A stretch of 64,000 nucleotides of DNA from an uncultured Clostridia bacterium (GCA_948440265.1 CAOJOK010000001.1:248001-312000); one strand, 5' to 3'. Shown: positions 35,672-44,193, numbered from the stretch's first letter. Notes: generated by a model not told the origin, from the sequence alone. Made by a program: numbers and translations.

Positions 35672-36852
35672 TACTTAAGGCGCAGTGTTTCTCTCGCGAT
35701 GACAAGTTCTTCATTGGTAGGTATGATGTACACTTTGACTTTCGATTTCTTCTTCGACAGCACCGCGCAATTACCCTTCGGATGCTCGTTGGCAGCATAA
35801 TCGAAATCGATTCCGAGATATTCCAAACCGCTCATAACTTTTTCGCGAACATACTCTGTATGCTCTCCTATTCCGCCCGTAAACACGACGCAATCCAATC
35901 CGCCGAGGGCCGCAGAATAAGCACCTATATACTTTTTCACGCGATAAGAAAACATATCGACAGCAAGTTTGGCACGTTCGTTACCGGCTTTAACCCCTTC
36001 CATTAAATCACGGAAATCGGAGTTTATACCGCTTACGCCCAGCACACCGCTCTTTTTATTCAAGTAATCGGTCGCCTGGTGAATATCCATACCCGTCTTA
36101 TCCATCAAATACTCGATAACGGCAGGGTCTATATCTCCGCAACGCGTACCCATAACAAGCCCTTCGAGCGGTGTCAGTCCCATAGACGTATCTATACACT
36201 TGCCGTCTTTGACTGCGCTGACGCTGGCGCCGTTTCCCAAATGACATATGACCGCTTTGAATTTATCGGTTTTCAAAATATTTTTAATTTCACCCGTTAT
36301 ATATAAATGACTTGTTCCGTGAAAGCCGTATTTTCTGATTTTATACTTTTTATAGTCGTCATACGGAATGGCATACATATAAGCATACGGCGGCATCGTC
36401 GAATGGAACGTAGTATCAAAAACAGCAACCATAGGAGCGTCCGGCATAACTTCGCGGCACGCTTTTATTCCCATAATATTTGCGGGCATATGCAGAGGTC
36501 CCAAATCCACGTTGCTTTCAATAACCTTCAAAACATCATCGGTCACCTTAACGCTGTCGGTAAAATCCTCTCCGCTATGAAGCACTCTGTGTCCCACTGC
36601 GGCAATATCTGACATATGTTCAATAACGCCGTATTCTTTATTGACAAGAGCATCGAGTACGTATTTTATAGCTTCTTTATGGGTCGGCATCGGTAAATTA
36701 AGTTCGATGCTTGCAGAACCACTGTGCTTTAACGTAGAACCGTCCTGTCCGATACGCTCGCACACGCCCTTCGCCAAAACGCTCTCATTATCCATTTCTA
36801 TCAATTGATATTTCAACGACGAGCTTCCCGCATTTACTACCAATATTTTCAT
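35671..36852 (-). CDS. ackA: Acetate kinase
   Basis: Converts acetyl phosphate plus ADP to acetate plus ATP, substrate-level phosphorylation in fermentation. The 393 residues show Val-Asn-Ala-Gly-Ser-Ser-Ser-Leu-Lys-Tyr-Gln, Gly-His-Arg-Val-Leu-His-Ser-Gly-Glu, Phe-Asp-Thr-Thr-Phe-His, Arg-Lys-Tyr-Gly-Phe-His-Gly-Thr-Ser-His, and Phe-Thr-Gly-Gly-Ile-Gly-Glu-His, all signature blocks of the family. It follows pta by 25 nt, so pta-ackA-comFC are probably one transcript. Points to acetate production as an energy route. Confidence 0.97.
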   Translation of the reverse strand: MKILVVNAGSSSLKYQLIEMDNESVLAKGVCERIGQDGSTLKHSGSASIELNLPMPTHKEAIKYVLDALVNKEYGVIEHMSDIAAVGHRVLHSGEDFTDSVKVTDDVLKVIESNVDLGPLHMPANIMGIKACREVMPDAPMVAVFDTTFHSTMPPYAYMYAIPYDDYKKYKIRKYGFHGTSHLYITGEIKNILKTDKFKAVICHLGNGASVSAVKDGKCIDTSMGLTPLEGLVMGTRCGDIDPAVIEYLMDKTGMDIHQATDYLNKKSGVLGVSGINSDFRDLMEGVKAGNERAKLAVDMFSYRVKKYIGAYSAALGGLDCVVFTGGIGEHTEYVREKVMSGLEYLGIDFDYAANEHPKGNCAVLSKKKSKVKVYIIPTNEELVIARETLRLK

Positions 36853-36877
36853 ATCTTCACCTCAAACATATTATAGA

Positions 36878-37867
36878 TTATTTCGCCTGCAAAGCAGTCA
36901 TAGCAACCACGTTCACAACGTCGTCGGCGCTGCAGCCGCGAGAAAGGTCATTGACGGGTTTATTAAATCCCTGACAAATAGGTCCGACCGCTTCGGCGCC
37001 GGCAAGCCTTTGAACCAGCTTATAACCGATATTACCGGCTTGCAAATCGGGGAAAATCAATACGTTGGCGCGACCCGCAACTTTACTGCCGGGAGCTTTC
37101 AGCTTCGCCACACTCTCCACAATAGCGGCGTCCAACTGCAATTCACCGTCAAGCTCGAGTTCGGGAGCCGCTTTCTTTGCGATTTTTACCGCTTCGGTAA
37201 CTTTATCGACAAGCTCGTGCTTTGCAGAACCCATAGTGGAAAAAGACAGCATTGCGACTTTCGGATGTATTCCGGCAATATTCTTTGCACTCGAAGCAGA
37301 GGCAATTGCAATATCCGCCAGTTGCTCTGCCGTGGGGTTCGGATTAACGGCGCAGTCACCGAAAACCATAACTCCGTTTTCACCGTATTTGCTGAACTCG
37401 GGCAATACCATTATAAAACAGCTGCTTACGGTCTTGATACCGGGCGCCGTCTTTATTATCTGCAATGCCGGTCTCAAAACGTCGCCGGTAGAATTTACCG
37501 ACCCAGCAACCATACCGTCGACTTCGCCGGATTTAACCATAAGCGCTCCGAGATAGAGCGGATTATGAACAAGCTTTGCAGCCTCCGCTTTTTCCATTCC
37601 CTTTGCTTTTCTGAGTTCATAGAGCAAATCGGCATACTTGCTCAAATCTTTTTTATCGGGATTAAAAATCTCTACCCCCGTCAAATCGACGTCCGGACAC
37701 TTTGCGGCAATCTTTTTCTCGTCGCCTATCAATGTCAATTTTGCCATTTGCATATCCGCAATACGCGAAGCCGCAACTATAATTCTCTCTTCTTCGCCCT
37801 CCGCAAGCACAATGTGCTTATAGGCTTTTTTTGCCTCTCTTCTGATACTTTCCAATAAAGCTGCCAT
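36878..37867 (-). CDS. pta: Phosphate acetyltransferase
   Basis: Exchanges CoA of acetyl-CoA for phosphate, giving acetyl phosphate for AckA. It is the short, single-domain Pta of Bacillota (329 residues), without the N-terminal regulatory domains of the enterobacterial enzyme. Typical blocks are Leu-Ala-Glu-Gly-Glu-Glu-Glu-Arg, Asn-Pro-Leu-Tyr-Leu-Gly-Ala-Leu-Met, Gly-Ser-Val-Asn-Ser-Thr-Gly-Asp-Val-Leu-Arg, Val-Phe-Gly-Asp-Cys-Ala-Val-Asn-Pro-Asn-Pro and Ile-Phe-Pro-Asp-Leu-Gln-Ala-Gly-Asn-Ile-Gly-Tyr-Lys. Divergent from tmcAL; the shared intergenic space has overlapping hairpins. Confidence 0.96.
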   Translation of the reverse strand: MAALLESIRREAKKAYKHIVLAEGEEERIIVAASRIADMQMAKLTLIGDEKKIAAKCPDVDLTGVEIFNPDKKDLSKYADLLYELRKAKGMEKAEAAKLVHNPLYLGALMVKSGEVDGMVAGSVNSTGDVLRPALQIIKTAPGIKTVSSCFIMVLPEFSKYGENGVMVFGDCAVNPNPTAEQLADIAIASASSAKNIAGIHPKVAMLSFSTMGSAKHELVDKVTEAVKIAKKAAPELELDGELQLDAAIVESVAKLKAPGSKVAGRANVLIFPDLQAGNIGYKLVQRLAGAEAVGPICQGFNKPVNDLSRGCSADDVVNVVAMTALQAK

Positions 37868-37898
37868 TAAATTTTCTCCTTTAACATCCGTTAAAATA

Positions 37899-37985
37899 GT
37901 GATTTATTTAAAAAAATATGATATAATGCCAACTGTAGGCATTAGATACCTACTATAATTATAACACAACTTCTAAAAAAAGCAA
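37899..37985. promoter_or_regulatory. Divergent promoter region of pta-ackA (-) and tmcAL (+)
   Basis: Minus strand: TTGCTT -35 (37980-37985), 16-nt spacer, extended TGT-TATAAT -10 (hexamer 37958-37963) for pta. Plus strand: weak GTGATT -35 (37899-37904), 17-nt spacer, extended TGA-TATAAT -10 (37922-37927) for tmcAL. Between the two -10s lie overlapping inverted repeats: AATGCC...GGCATT (37925-37930 with 37938-37943) and GTAGG...CCTAC (37935-37939 with 37949-37953). They share bases and cannot both form. Confidence 0.6.
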
Positions 37986-38023
37986 ATTATTAAGCTTACA
38001 AAAAATAAAAAAACGGAGATTTT

Positions 38024-39196
38024 ATGAAATATTGCGCAGTAATCTGTGAATACAACCCATTGCATAACGGACACCGATATCAGCTGTCCGAAATACGAAA
38101 AAGAACGGAGTGCGACGGAATTCTATGCATAATGAGCGGAGATTTCGTTCAGCGTGCCGAACCTGCAATAATAAATAAACTGGCGAGAACCGAATGCGCG
38201 TTGCTTTCGGGGGCAGATATGGTTATACAACTTCCCACTTTATATTCCACCGGAAACGGAGAACTGTTTGCCAAGGGCGCAGTAGATATCATCACAAAAC
38301 TTCCCGACATAAAATATCTTGCTATGGGTTGTGAAACAAATCAAACAGAGATATTGGAAGCTCTCGCAAATATACAGCTTAACGAAACAACGTCATTAAA
38401 AAACACATTGAATGACAATTTAAAAAACGGCCTTTCCTATGCGGAAAGCTATGCCGATGCCACCGCAAAAACTGCCGAAAAATTCGGTATTGCATATGAA
38501 ATGTCACACATAACACTGTCAAAACCCAACAATGTACTATGCATAGAGTATATTAAAGCTTTGAAACGATTAAACTCCGGCATAATTCCGCTGATAATAC
38601 CGCGAAACAACGACGTTTCGATTTCTTCATCCGAAATCAGAAAGCGATTCCTCGATACCGATATAATCGAAATAAAGCGCTATGTCCCCGACTGCACCGC
38701 AAAAGCATTGACCGAAGAACAGCAGTGCCATCCTGTCAATGACAGAACCTATTCGGATATAATGATGTATGCTTTGAAAAACACACCTTCAAGCAAAATA
38801 AAAAATGCGGTCGACGCATCGGAAGGCATCCAACATCGAATAGCGTCAGTTTCCCAATTCGAAACCGATTACTATAAACTGCTTTCCGCCGTAAAAACCA
38901 AACGCTACACTCTCAGTAGAATTAAACGCATATGCCTGCACAGCATTTTGGATATAAATAGATATATTATATCAGACATAACACATACGTTTGCGCAAAT
39001 TTTAGGAATAAAATCCGAATTTTTGCCTTATCTCGGCACGTTACCCCCTTTTATTACAGCCAAAGCACCCAATATCGAACAGTTGCCGCAAGACATTCAA
39101 AAGATGTTAAATATAGAAAAAACAGCGCATAAACTATACGCGCTGTTTACCCATAATACCGAATATAAACTATACAATCGCCTGATAACGATTTAG
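38024..39196 (+). CDS. tmcAL: tRNA(Met) cytidine acetate ligase (YlbM family)
   Basis: Uses acetate and ATP to make N4-acetylcytidine at C34 of elongator tRNA-Met. The nucleotidyltransferase N-terminus reads Cys-Glu-Tyr-Asn-Pro-Leu-His-Asn-Gly-His-Arg-Tyr-Gln, with the His-X-Gly-His adenylation motif. It continues with Ile-Met-Ser-Gly-Asp-Phe-Val-Gln-Arg-Ala-Glu-Pro and a later Ile-Ser-Ser-Ser-Glu-Ile-Arg. The 390 residues are normal for YlbM/TmcAL. It is divergent from pta-ackA, which makes its substrate acetate, and convergent with the patatin gene with only 4 nt between stops and no terminator visible. GGAG precedes the ATG. Confidence 0.93.
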   Translation: MKYCAVICEYNPLHNGHRYQLSEIRKRTECDGILCIMSGDFVQRAEPAIINKLARTECALLSGADMVIQLPTLYSTGNGELFAKGAVDIITKLPDIKYLAMGCETNQTEILEALANIQLNETTSLKNTLNDNLKNGLSYAESYADATAKTAEKFGIAYEMSHITLSKPNNVLCIEYIKALKRLNSGIIPLIIPRNNDVSISSSEIRKRFLDTDIIEIKRYVPDCTAKALTEEQQCHPVNDRTYSDIMMYALKNTPSSKIKNAVDASEGIQHRIASVSQFETDYYKLLSAVKTKRYTLSRIKRICLHSILDINRYIISDITHTFAQILGIKSEFLPYLGTLPPFITAKAPNIEQLPQDIQKMLNIEKTAHKLYALFTHNTEYKLYNRLITI

Positions 39197-39200
39197 AAAT

Positions 39201-39989
39201 TTATGCACGCCCTATCAACTCTATTATTTGCGGCATCATATCCATTGCCGCTTTATATCCGCACTCAACAGAATATAAGTTATCTTTAAAATCAGCCATT
39301 GACCTATCTCCCTGATTAGGAGCAATGACTATATCTGCCTGCTTGATTTTTTCTTTCGTAGACTCCCAGTCCATTAGGCAAAAAACTCTTTCAAACATCT
39401 TGAAAAAGCCCCTGTTTCTGACAAAGTCTTTTTCGGGCGGACCGATAGCGTCCACAGCAATCACAATATCGGCGCCCATATTCTTTACCGCAGGTATAGG
39501 AATACGCTCCAACACACCGCCGTCCACCAAAACACATCCTTTGCTCTTTTCAATGGCGTGAAACACTATGGGTATCGACATACTGGCTCTCATAGCGTCA
39601 ATCACAGGTCCGCTCTCGAATGTAACCAATTCTCCCGTATTGACATTACACGCCGTAGCACGAAAAGGAATAGCACATTCCTCTATCGTTTTATCCCCTA
39701 TCAGTTTTTTGACAATATTGACAGCGCGTTGCCCTTTCAAAAAGCCGTTATTTTTCAAAGAAATATTGATATCGGCAATTGCAGACATCGTAGATTTTCC
39801 CGCAGTTTCCTTCATTTTTTCGACGCTTATACCTGCGCAATAACACCCGCCGACCAACGCCCCGTTGGAACATCCCGCAATGCAGTGTATCGGGATATTT
39901 TTTTCTTCAAAAGCCTGCAATACGCCTATATGACAAAATCCACGCGCACCGCCCGACCCCAAAGCCAATCCGATTTTTTTCTCACTCAT
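39201..39989 (-). CDS. Patatin-like phospholipase (RssA/YchK-like)
   Basis: Predicted serine hydrolase of the patatin family, 262 residues from the ATG at 39987-39989, which has GGGAGG close upstream. The oxyanion loop is Gly-Ser-Gly-Gly-Ala-Arg-Gly. The nucleophile elbow is Gly-Cys-Ser-Asn-Gly (Gly-X-Ser-X-Gly), and the catalytic Asp is in Val-Asp-Gly-Gly. The family acts on acyl lipids, but bacterial substrates are mostly unknown. No signal peptide, so likely cytoplasmic. A longer reading would start within the end of the DAHP synthase gene and is rejected. It follows that gene by 19 nt. Confidence 0.9.
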   Translation of the reverse strand: MSEKKIGLALGSGGARGFCHIGVLQAFEEKNIPIHCIAGCSNGALVGGCYCAGISVEKMKETAGKSTMSAIADINISLKNNGFLKGQRAVNIVKKLIGDKTIEECAIPFRATACNVNTGELVTFESGPVIDAMRASMSIPIVFHAIEKSKGCVLVDGGVLERIPIPAVKNMGADIVIAVDAIGPPEKDFVRNRGFFKMFERVFCLMDWESTKEKIKQADIVIAPNQGDRSMADFKDNLYSVECGYKAAMDMMPQIIELIGRA

Positions 39990-40008
39990 TTCGCCTCCCT
40001 GTCGCAAT

Positions 40009-41034
40009 TTATAAGTGCTCTGCGACGTCATAAATCAATTTACTCGTTTTCTCCCAACCGAGACAGCCGTCTGTTATGGATTTCCCATACACAGCGCCGT
40101 CCGGACTTTGATTTCCGTCTTCGATATAACTCTCAATCATAAACCCCTTAACCAATTCTTTAAATTTATCGCAAGAATTTATATTGGATACAATCTCTTT
40201 CACTATACGAACTTGTTCAAAGGGATTTTTATTACTGTTGGAATGATTGACGTCTATTATTACGGCAGGATTCTTCAAATTCTGCTGCTTATACATATCA
40301 TAGAATTTAATAACATCCTCATAGTGATAATTTGCAATATTGTTTCCGAAAGAATCTACACTTCCGCGCAGCACGGCGTGAGCATACGCATTGCCGGCTG
40401 TTTTTACTTGATATTTACCGTATTTGAACTCATTCGGTATTTGCGTAGCATATATCGAATTCAGCAAAACAGCCATACTTCCAAACATAGGATTTTTGAC
40501 GCCGACCGGAACATCCACACCGCTCGCAACCAACCTATGCTGTTGATTTTCCGACGAACGCGCCCCCACGGCGACGTAGCTTAACAAGTCCTCGAGATAA
40601 TCATAATTTTCGGGATAAAGCATTTCGTCTGCGGCAGTCAAACCTGTCTCTTCTATGCTTTTGATGTGCATATGGCGCATAGCCATAATCCCTTCTTGAA
40701 TATCCGTTCCCTTACAAGGGTTCGGATTATGAAATATTCCTTTATAACCATCTCCGCGAGTTCTCGGCTTATTTGTATATATTCGCGGAATTATAAAAAG
40801 CCTATCCTTCACTTCTTCGGCAACGCGCGATAATCTCGATATATAATCCAAGACCGCGACTTCGTTATCCGCAGAGCACGGACCTATTATCATTACTTTT
40901 CGGGAGTCTTGACCGCATATAATTTTCTTCAGTTGCGCATCGCGCTCCGATTTCACGCTTTTTCCGCGCTCGCTTAACGGTAAAATCTTTTTTACTTCTT
41001 CCGGCGATATAATCTCTTTTATCCTTTCAAACAT
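40009..41034 (-). CDS. 3-deoxy-7-phosphoheptulonate synthase (DAHP synthase, class I AroAI-alpha)
   Basis: First step of the shikimate pathway: PEP plus erythrose-4-phosphate to DAHP. The sequence matches the AroF/G/H type: Ile-Ile-Gly-Pro-Cys-Ser-Ala-Asp-Asn with the metal Cys, Pro-Arg-Ile-Tyr-Thr-Asn-Lys-Pro-Arg-Thr, Ile-Gly-Ala-Arg-Ser-Ser-Glu-Asn-Gln-like Val-Gly-Ala-Arg-Ser-Ser-Glu-Asn-Gln, Val-Lys-Asn-Pro, Val-Leu-Arg-Gly and Ile-Glu-Ser-Tyr...Gly-Asn-Gln. The ATG at 41032-41034, with GGAG 6 nt before it, gives 341 residues. Which aromatic amino acid inhibits it cannot be read from the sequence. It is the only aromatic pathway gene in the window. Confidence 0.94.
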   Translation of the reverse strand: MFERIKEIISPEEVKKILPLSERGKSVKSERDAQLKKIICGQDSRKVMIIGPCSADNEVAVLDYISRLSRVAEEVKDRLFIIPRIYTNKPRTRGDGYKGIFHNPNPCKGTDIQEGIMAMRHMHIKSIEETGLTAADEMLYPENYDYLEDLLSYVAVGARSSENQQHRLVASGVDVPVGVKNPMFGSMAVLLNSIYATQIPNEFKYGKYQVKTAGNAYAHAVLRGSVDSFGNNIANYHYEDVIKFYDMYKQQNLKNPAVIIDVNHSNSNKNPFEQVRIVKEIVSNINSCDKFKELVKGFMIESYIEDGNQSPDGAVYGKSITDGCLGWEKTSKLIYDVAEHL

Positions 41035-41056
41035 CGTAAACTCCACCGGGCAATAA

Positions 41057-41509
41057 TTATTTTTTATTTATAATTACAGCCCCTCTCAATTCTTCTCTGT
41101 TATTTCTAATCATCGTAAGAGTCGACAGCAAAAACTGCTCTGTTTCTTTAAACATATTATCCAAATGGTCTTTTGTATGATGCACAAGACCGTCGCATTG
41201 CATCATAGTGCTTTCAATCATTTTTTTGGATTCGAGGTCCGCCATTCTCAATATCTCGGAATTATCAATCATATGTTCCGCACGTTCCTCGGCTTCACGA
41301 ATAGTATTTTTCGCAACTATATCGGCATTTTCCAAAATCTTCCGCTTGTTTTCCATTACATACTCTGTTTCGCGCAAAGTAGACGGAAGATTGGTTTTAA
41401 TTTGACGAACCAAATTGTAACACTTGTCCAAGTCGACCTTTTTGCCGAAAAAGCCTTTCTTGTCGGAAAGCTCCGCTTCCAATTCATCCAACAACTGCAT
41501 TATATCCAT
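41057..41509 (-). CDS. Coiled-coil protein of unknown function (often labelled ATPase-like)
   Basis: A 150-residue, highly charged helical protein. It starts Met-Asp-Ile-Met-Gln-Leu-Leu-Asp-Glu-Leu-Glu-Ala-Glu-Leu, then Phe-Gly-Lys-Lys-Val-Asp-Leu-Asp-Lys-Cys. A long Ala/Glu/Arg helix (Ile-Arg-Glu-Ala-Glu-Glu-Arg-Ala-Glu) resembles ATP synthase b-type stalks and DivIVA-like coils. Related proteins are common just downstream of coaD in Clostridia, and position is the best clue to family. No enzymatic motif is seen and no function is claimed. Confidence 0.7.
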   Translation of the reverse strand: MDIMQLLDELEAELSDKKGFFGKKVDLDKCYNLVRQIKTNLPSTLRETEYVMENKRKILENADIVAKNTIREAEERAEHMIDNSEILRMADLESKKMIESTMMQCDGLVHHTKDHLDNMFKETEQFLLSTLTMIRNNREELRGAVIINKK

Positions 41510-41520
41510 ATAACACCTCT

Positions 41521-42003
41521 CTACTTACCATAACAATGCTCTATTTTATTCATTGCCGCTCGACATACGTACCCTTCGAGCGAGCCGCCGAACCGAACCA
41601 GTTGACGCACAATCGTTCCGGATATATGCGAATATGCAGGCTCCGAAATCAAATACACACATTCGATTTTATCATTCTGACTTTTATACACGGCCGAAAG
41701 ACTTTTTTCATACTCGACGTCTGCAGCAGAACGCAGTCCGCGCAAAATGATATCCGCCCGCTCGGCTCTCGCAAAATCAACCAAAAAACCGCAAAAAGGT
41801 TTAACGATGACATTGGAAATTTCCGAAACCGATAACTTCGCTATATCCAACCTGTCATCGACAGAAAGCAACTCCTTCCTTCCCGAAGAATCGTCAGCAA
41901 CCCCTATCACCACTTCGTCAAATATTTTCGAAGCGCGACAGAGTATATCATAATGTCCCAGCGTGAACGGATTAAACGTTCCTGCAAAAACCGCTCTATT
42001 CAA
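41521..42003 (-). CDS. coaD: Phosphopantetheine adenylyltransferase
   Basis: Fourth step of coenzyme A synthesis: ATP plus phosphopantetheine to dephospho-CoA. The sequence starts Met-Asn-Arg-Ala-Val-Phe-Ala-Gly-Thr-Phe-Asn-Pro-Phe-Thr-Leu-Gly-His, with the nucleotidyltransferase His-X-X-His-like motif (Thr-X-Gly-His). Arg-Gly-Leu-Arg, Asp-Val-Glu-Tyr-Glu and the late Ile-Ser-Gly-Thr-Ile-Val-Arg are also present. The start is a TTG at 42001-42003 with AGGAG 8 nt upstream, giving the standard 160 residues. A longer reading adds 19 residues with no homology. It overlaps rsmD by 8 nt, the usual pair. Confidence 0.95.
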   Translation of the reverse strand: MNRAVFAGTFNPFTLGHYDILCRASKIFDEVVIGVADDSSGRKELLSVDDRLDIAKLSVSEISNVIVKPFCGFLVDFARAERADIILRGLRSAADVEYEKSLSAVYKSQNDKIECVYLISEPAYSHISGTIVRQLVRFGGSLEGYVCRAAMNKIEHCYGK

Positions 42004-42553
42004 TAGACTCACTCCTATAAGAGATAAAAGACAGCGCCGTATTGCCGCATAGTCTTTCATCTATTATAAATCTTTTGGCATCAATTTGCAACTTATTTTC
42101 TGCAGAATGTTCAATAACGATAATTCCGTTTTCCGACAAAAGCTCGTTATCTTCGATTCCGCGCAGCACCAAGGGTTCTATTCGCAACTTATAAGGCGGG
42201 TCAACAAAAATAATATCGAACTTTTGACCTTTCAATTTCTTTAAAGCAATCGAATAATCGGTATTGTATAACTCATAATTATCCGCTTTGACATACTTTA
42301 AATTCAGTCCTGCAAGTTTTACGCTGTCAGAATCTTTATCTATAAATATTGCCTTTTCCGCGCCTCGTGAAAGAGCTTCTATTCCAAGAGCGCCAGAGCC
42401 GCAAAACAAATCGAGCACACGCCCGTACTTGGCTTGCTTGGAATAAAGTATGTTAAACATTGTTTCTTTAATTCTGTCCGTTGTAGGTCTGACTCTGTTA
42501 TCGACAGGCGAATACAGTCGCTTCCCCTTAAAACTACCGCTGATAACTCTCAT
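41996..42553 (-). CDS. rsmD: 16S rRNA (guanine966-N2)-methyltransferase
   Basis: Rossmann-fold SAM methyltransferase acting on G966 in the 30S head. The sequence opens Met-Arg-Val-Ile-Ser-Gly-Ser-Phe-Lys-Gly-Lys-Arg-Leu, then Arg-Pro-Thr-Thr-Asp-Arg-Ile-Lys-Glu-Thr-Met-Phe-Asn-Ile-Leu. The SAM loop is Asp-Leu-Phe-Cys-Gly-Ser-Gly-Ala-Leu-Gly, and the catalytic Asn/Asp-Pro-Pro-Tyr motif reads Val-Asp-Pro-Pro-Tyr. The 185 residues are normal. It is upstream of coaD in the operon that starts at alr. Confidence 0.95.
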   Translation of the reverse strand: MRVISGSFKGKRLYSPVDNRVRPTTDRIKETMFNILYSKQAKYGRVLDLFCGSGALGIEALSRGAEKAIFIDKDSDSVKLAGLNLKYVKADNYELYNTDYSIALKKLKGQKFDIIFVDPPYKLRIEPLVLRGIEDNELLSENGIIVIEHSAENKLQIDAKRFIIDERLCGNTALSFISYRSESIE

Positions 42554-42562
42554 TGATTTCTC

Positions 42563-43114
42563 CTATGCTCTTACAATACTTTTCTGTGTTATTATAGCGT
42601 CCAAACCGACGTCGAATTCATTTTCCAAAAACTCATTACAAAACTGTTCGCAGTAGGCAAGTCCCAATTTAAATCCATTAAACGACGATAAAAATCTGTC
42701 ATAATATCCTCCTCCGTAACCCAATCTAAACAACCTGTCATTGAATGCCAACATCGGAATTACGGCACACTCACACTCGAAATCCGCAAGTTCCATATCG
42801 CAAACACCACAAATATTTCCCAACCTATCAATGCTCAATTCTTTAGGAAAAGTTAAAAGTTTTTTGACAGACATAATACCGTTATTTGTATGGGGAACAC
42901 ACACCTTTTTGCCGTCAAATAATAATTTCTTTATAATTTTGTCCGTTTCAACCTCACTGTTTATTGACGCATATATAAAGAAACTCTCCGCCCTTTTAAC
43001 TTCTTCGGTATTAAAAAATTTGTCAAAAATAAGCTTGTCCTTTTCTACTTTATTATCCACACAATTTCTGATTTCCCGCATTTTCGAACGCAAAAATTTT
43101 CTATTATCCGGCAT
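42563..43114 (-). CDS. 5-formyltetrahydrofolate cyclo-ligase family protein
   Basis: Predicted MTHFS enzyme converting 5-formyl-THF to 5,10-methenyl-THF with ATP, which clears a folate inhibitor. It has the family start Lys-Phe-Leu-Arg-Ser-Lys-Met-Arg-Glu-Ile-Arg, a middle Glu-Val-Glu-Thr-Asp, the catalytic region Pro-Met-Leu-Ala-Phe-Asn, and the signature Arg-Leu-Gly-Tyr-Gly-Gly-Gly-Tyr-Tyr-Asp-Arg-Phe-Leu. The ATG at 43112-43114 gives 183 residues and overlaps alr by 11 nt. Some of the family act as thiamine-related hydrolases, so the specific reaction is likely but not certain. Confidence 0.9.
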   Translation of the reverse strand: MPDNRKFLRSKMREIRNCVDNKVEKDKLIFDKFFNTEEVKRAESFFIYASINSEVETDKIIKKLLFDGKKVCVPHTNNGIMSVKKLLTFPKELSIDRLGNICGVCDMELADFECECAVIPMLAFNDRLFRLGYGGGYYDRFLSSFNGFKLGLAYCEQFCNEFLENEFDVGLDAIITQKSIVRA

Positions 43115-44132
43115 ACACTCTCTCCACTCTGTCATTAAACGAAGTTAAAACCTCGTAAACAATTGTACCATATTCTTCAGCAAGTTCTTCTGCCGTAATT
43201 CCCTTTCCCAAAACATAGGCGAAATCGCCGACTTTCGCAGATATACCGCTGATATCCGCCATACACATATCCATACATACCTGCCCAATCAGTGGACACC
43301 TTTTACCGTTTATAGAAACAAACCTTTTTTTATCGCCCAAACGCCGATAACCGTCGCCGTACCCGATTCTCAAAACAGCAATTCTACAATCTCGCGCAAC
43401 TCTATAATTCCCATAGCTGACATAGTCGCCTTTTTTCAAGTTGCGTATTTTTACTATAGGAGCGCATACAGACATAGCTGGCCGCAAACCGACATCGGAA
43501 CTGCCGTATCCGTAAAGAGCCAGCCCTACTCGAGCTATATCGTTATGGTAGCAAGCTTCCATATCAAGCACGTTGCTTGCGCAACAATGCCGCGCCCCGA
43601 CAAAATCACGTATGCGCGAAATACCGCTTTCAAATTCAGAATACTGCAAACGCACGGCGTCCTTATTATCCGACTGAAAAAAGTGAGTATATATCCCCTT
43701 ACAGTCAAGGGAGTTATGTCTGACATAATTTATTATTTTCTGCATTTCTATTGAGTCACACCCAAGCCTATTCATACCGGTATTTAATTTAATATAAAAA
43801 CTCGCTCCTTTCAACTTTTTAAACATCTTTACTTCTTTCATCGAGCCGACTGTATATACAACATTTTTATAAGGTAAAATTCTATTACAATCGCCGACTT
43901 CTCCCAAAATGAGAATAGGTTTATAAATAGCCAATTCAAGAAGTCTTTTCGCTTCTTCTGAAGTCGCAACACAAAAACCGTCCACATAAGGCTGCAAATA
44001 CGTTGCTATCGGCATACCGTGTCCATACGCGTTTGCTTTGACAACAGCATATATTTCGGCATCGGCGTGACTTTTTATCAACCGAACATTATACAAAAGT
44101 GCATTTAAATCTATAATTGCTTTAAGCGTAAT
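43104..44132 (-). CDS. alr: Alanine racemase, no canonical start codon (AUU suggested)
   Basis: PLP enzyme making D-alanine for peptidoglycan. The PLP lysine motif Ala-Val-Val-Lys-Ala-Asn-Ala-Tyr-Gly-His-Gly, Asn-Thr-Gly-Met-Asn-Arg-Leu-Gly, and the C-terminal catalytic tyrosine region Val-Ser-Tyr-Gly-Asn-Tyr are all clear. Conservation extends upstream through Ala-Ile-Ile-Asp-Leu-Asn-Ala-Leu-Leu-Tyr-Asn-Val. The first TTG in frame (44094-44096) falls inside that block, and no ATG, GTG or TTG lies between it and an upstream stop. GGGAG at 44139-44143 is 6 nt before an ATT (44130-44132), used here to give 342 residues, followed by ACG. A frameshift from an ATG at 44151-44153 in another frame is the alternative. 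Confidence 0.85.
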   Translation of the reverse strand: MTLKAIIDLNALLYNVRLIKSHADAEIYAVVKANAYGHGMPIATYLQPYVDGFCVATSEEAKRLLELAIYKPILILGEVGDCNRILPYKNVVYTVGSMKEVKMFKKLKGASFYIKLNTGMNRLGCDSIEMQKIINYVRHNSLDCKGIYTHFFQSDNKDAVRLQYSEFESGISRIRDFVGARHCCASNVLDMEACYHNDIARVGLALYGYGSSDVGLRPAMSVCAPIVKIRNLKKGDYVSYGNYRVARDCRIAVLRIGYGDGYRRLGDKKRFVSINGKRCPLIGQVCMDMCMADISGISAKVGDFAYVLGKGITAEELAEEYGTIVYEVLTSFNDRVERVYAG

Positions 44133-44163
44133 GCCGCACTCCCAACCGCAAATAATACATCTT

Positions 44164-44193
44164 TGTATATGTTTTTAAACAATAAAATGTTAA
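44164..44193 (-). promoter_or_regulatory. Likely promoter of the alr operon
   Basis: Minus-strand TTAACA -35 (44188-44193), 18-nt spacer, TATACA -10 (44164-44169), between atpC and alr. The start point would lie about 25 nt before the ATT proposed for alr. Confidence 0.5.

Noticed and set aside
39194..39203. Missing terminator between convergent tmcAL and patatin genes as a novel arrangement
   Set aside because: Stops 4 nt apart with no hairpin just means the transcripts overlap, which is common; nothing more can be supported.
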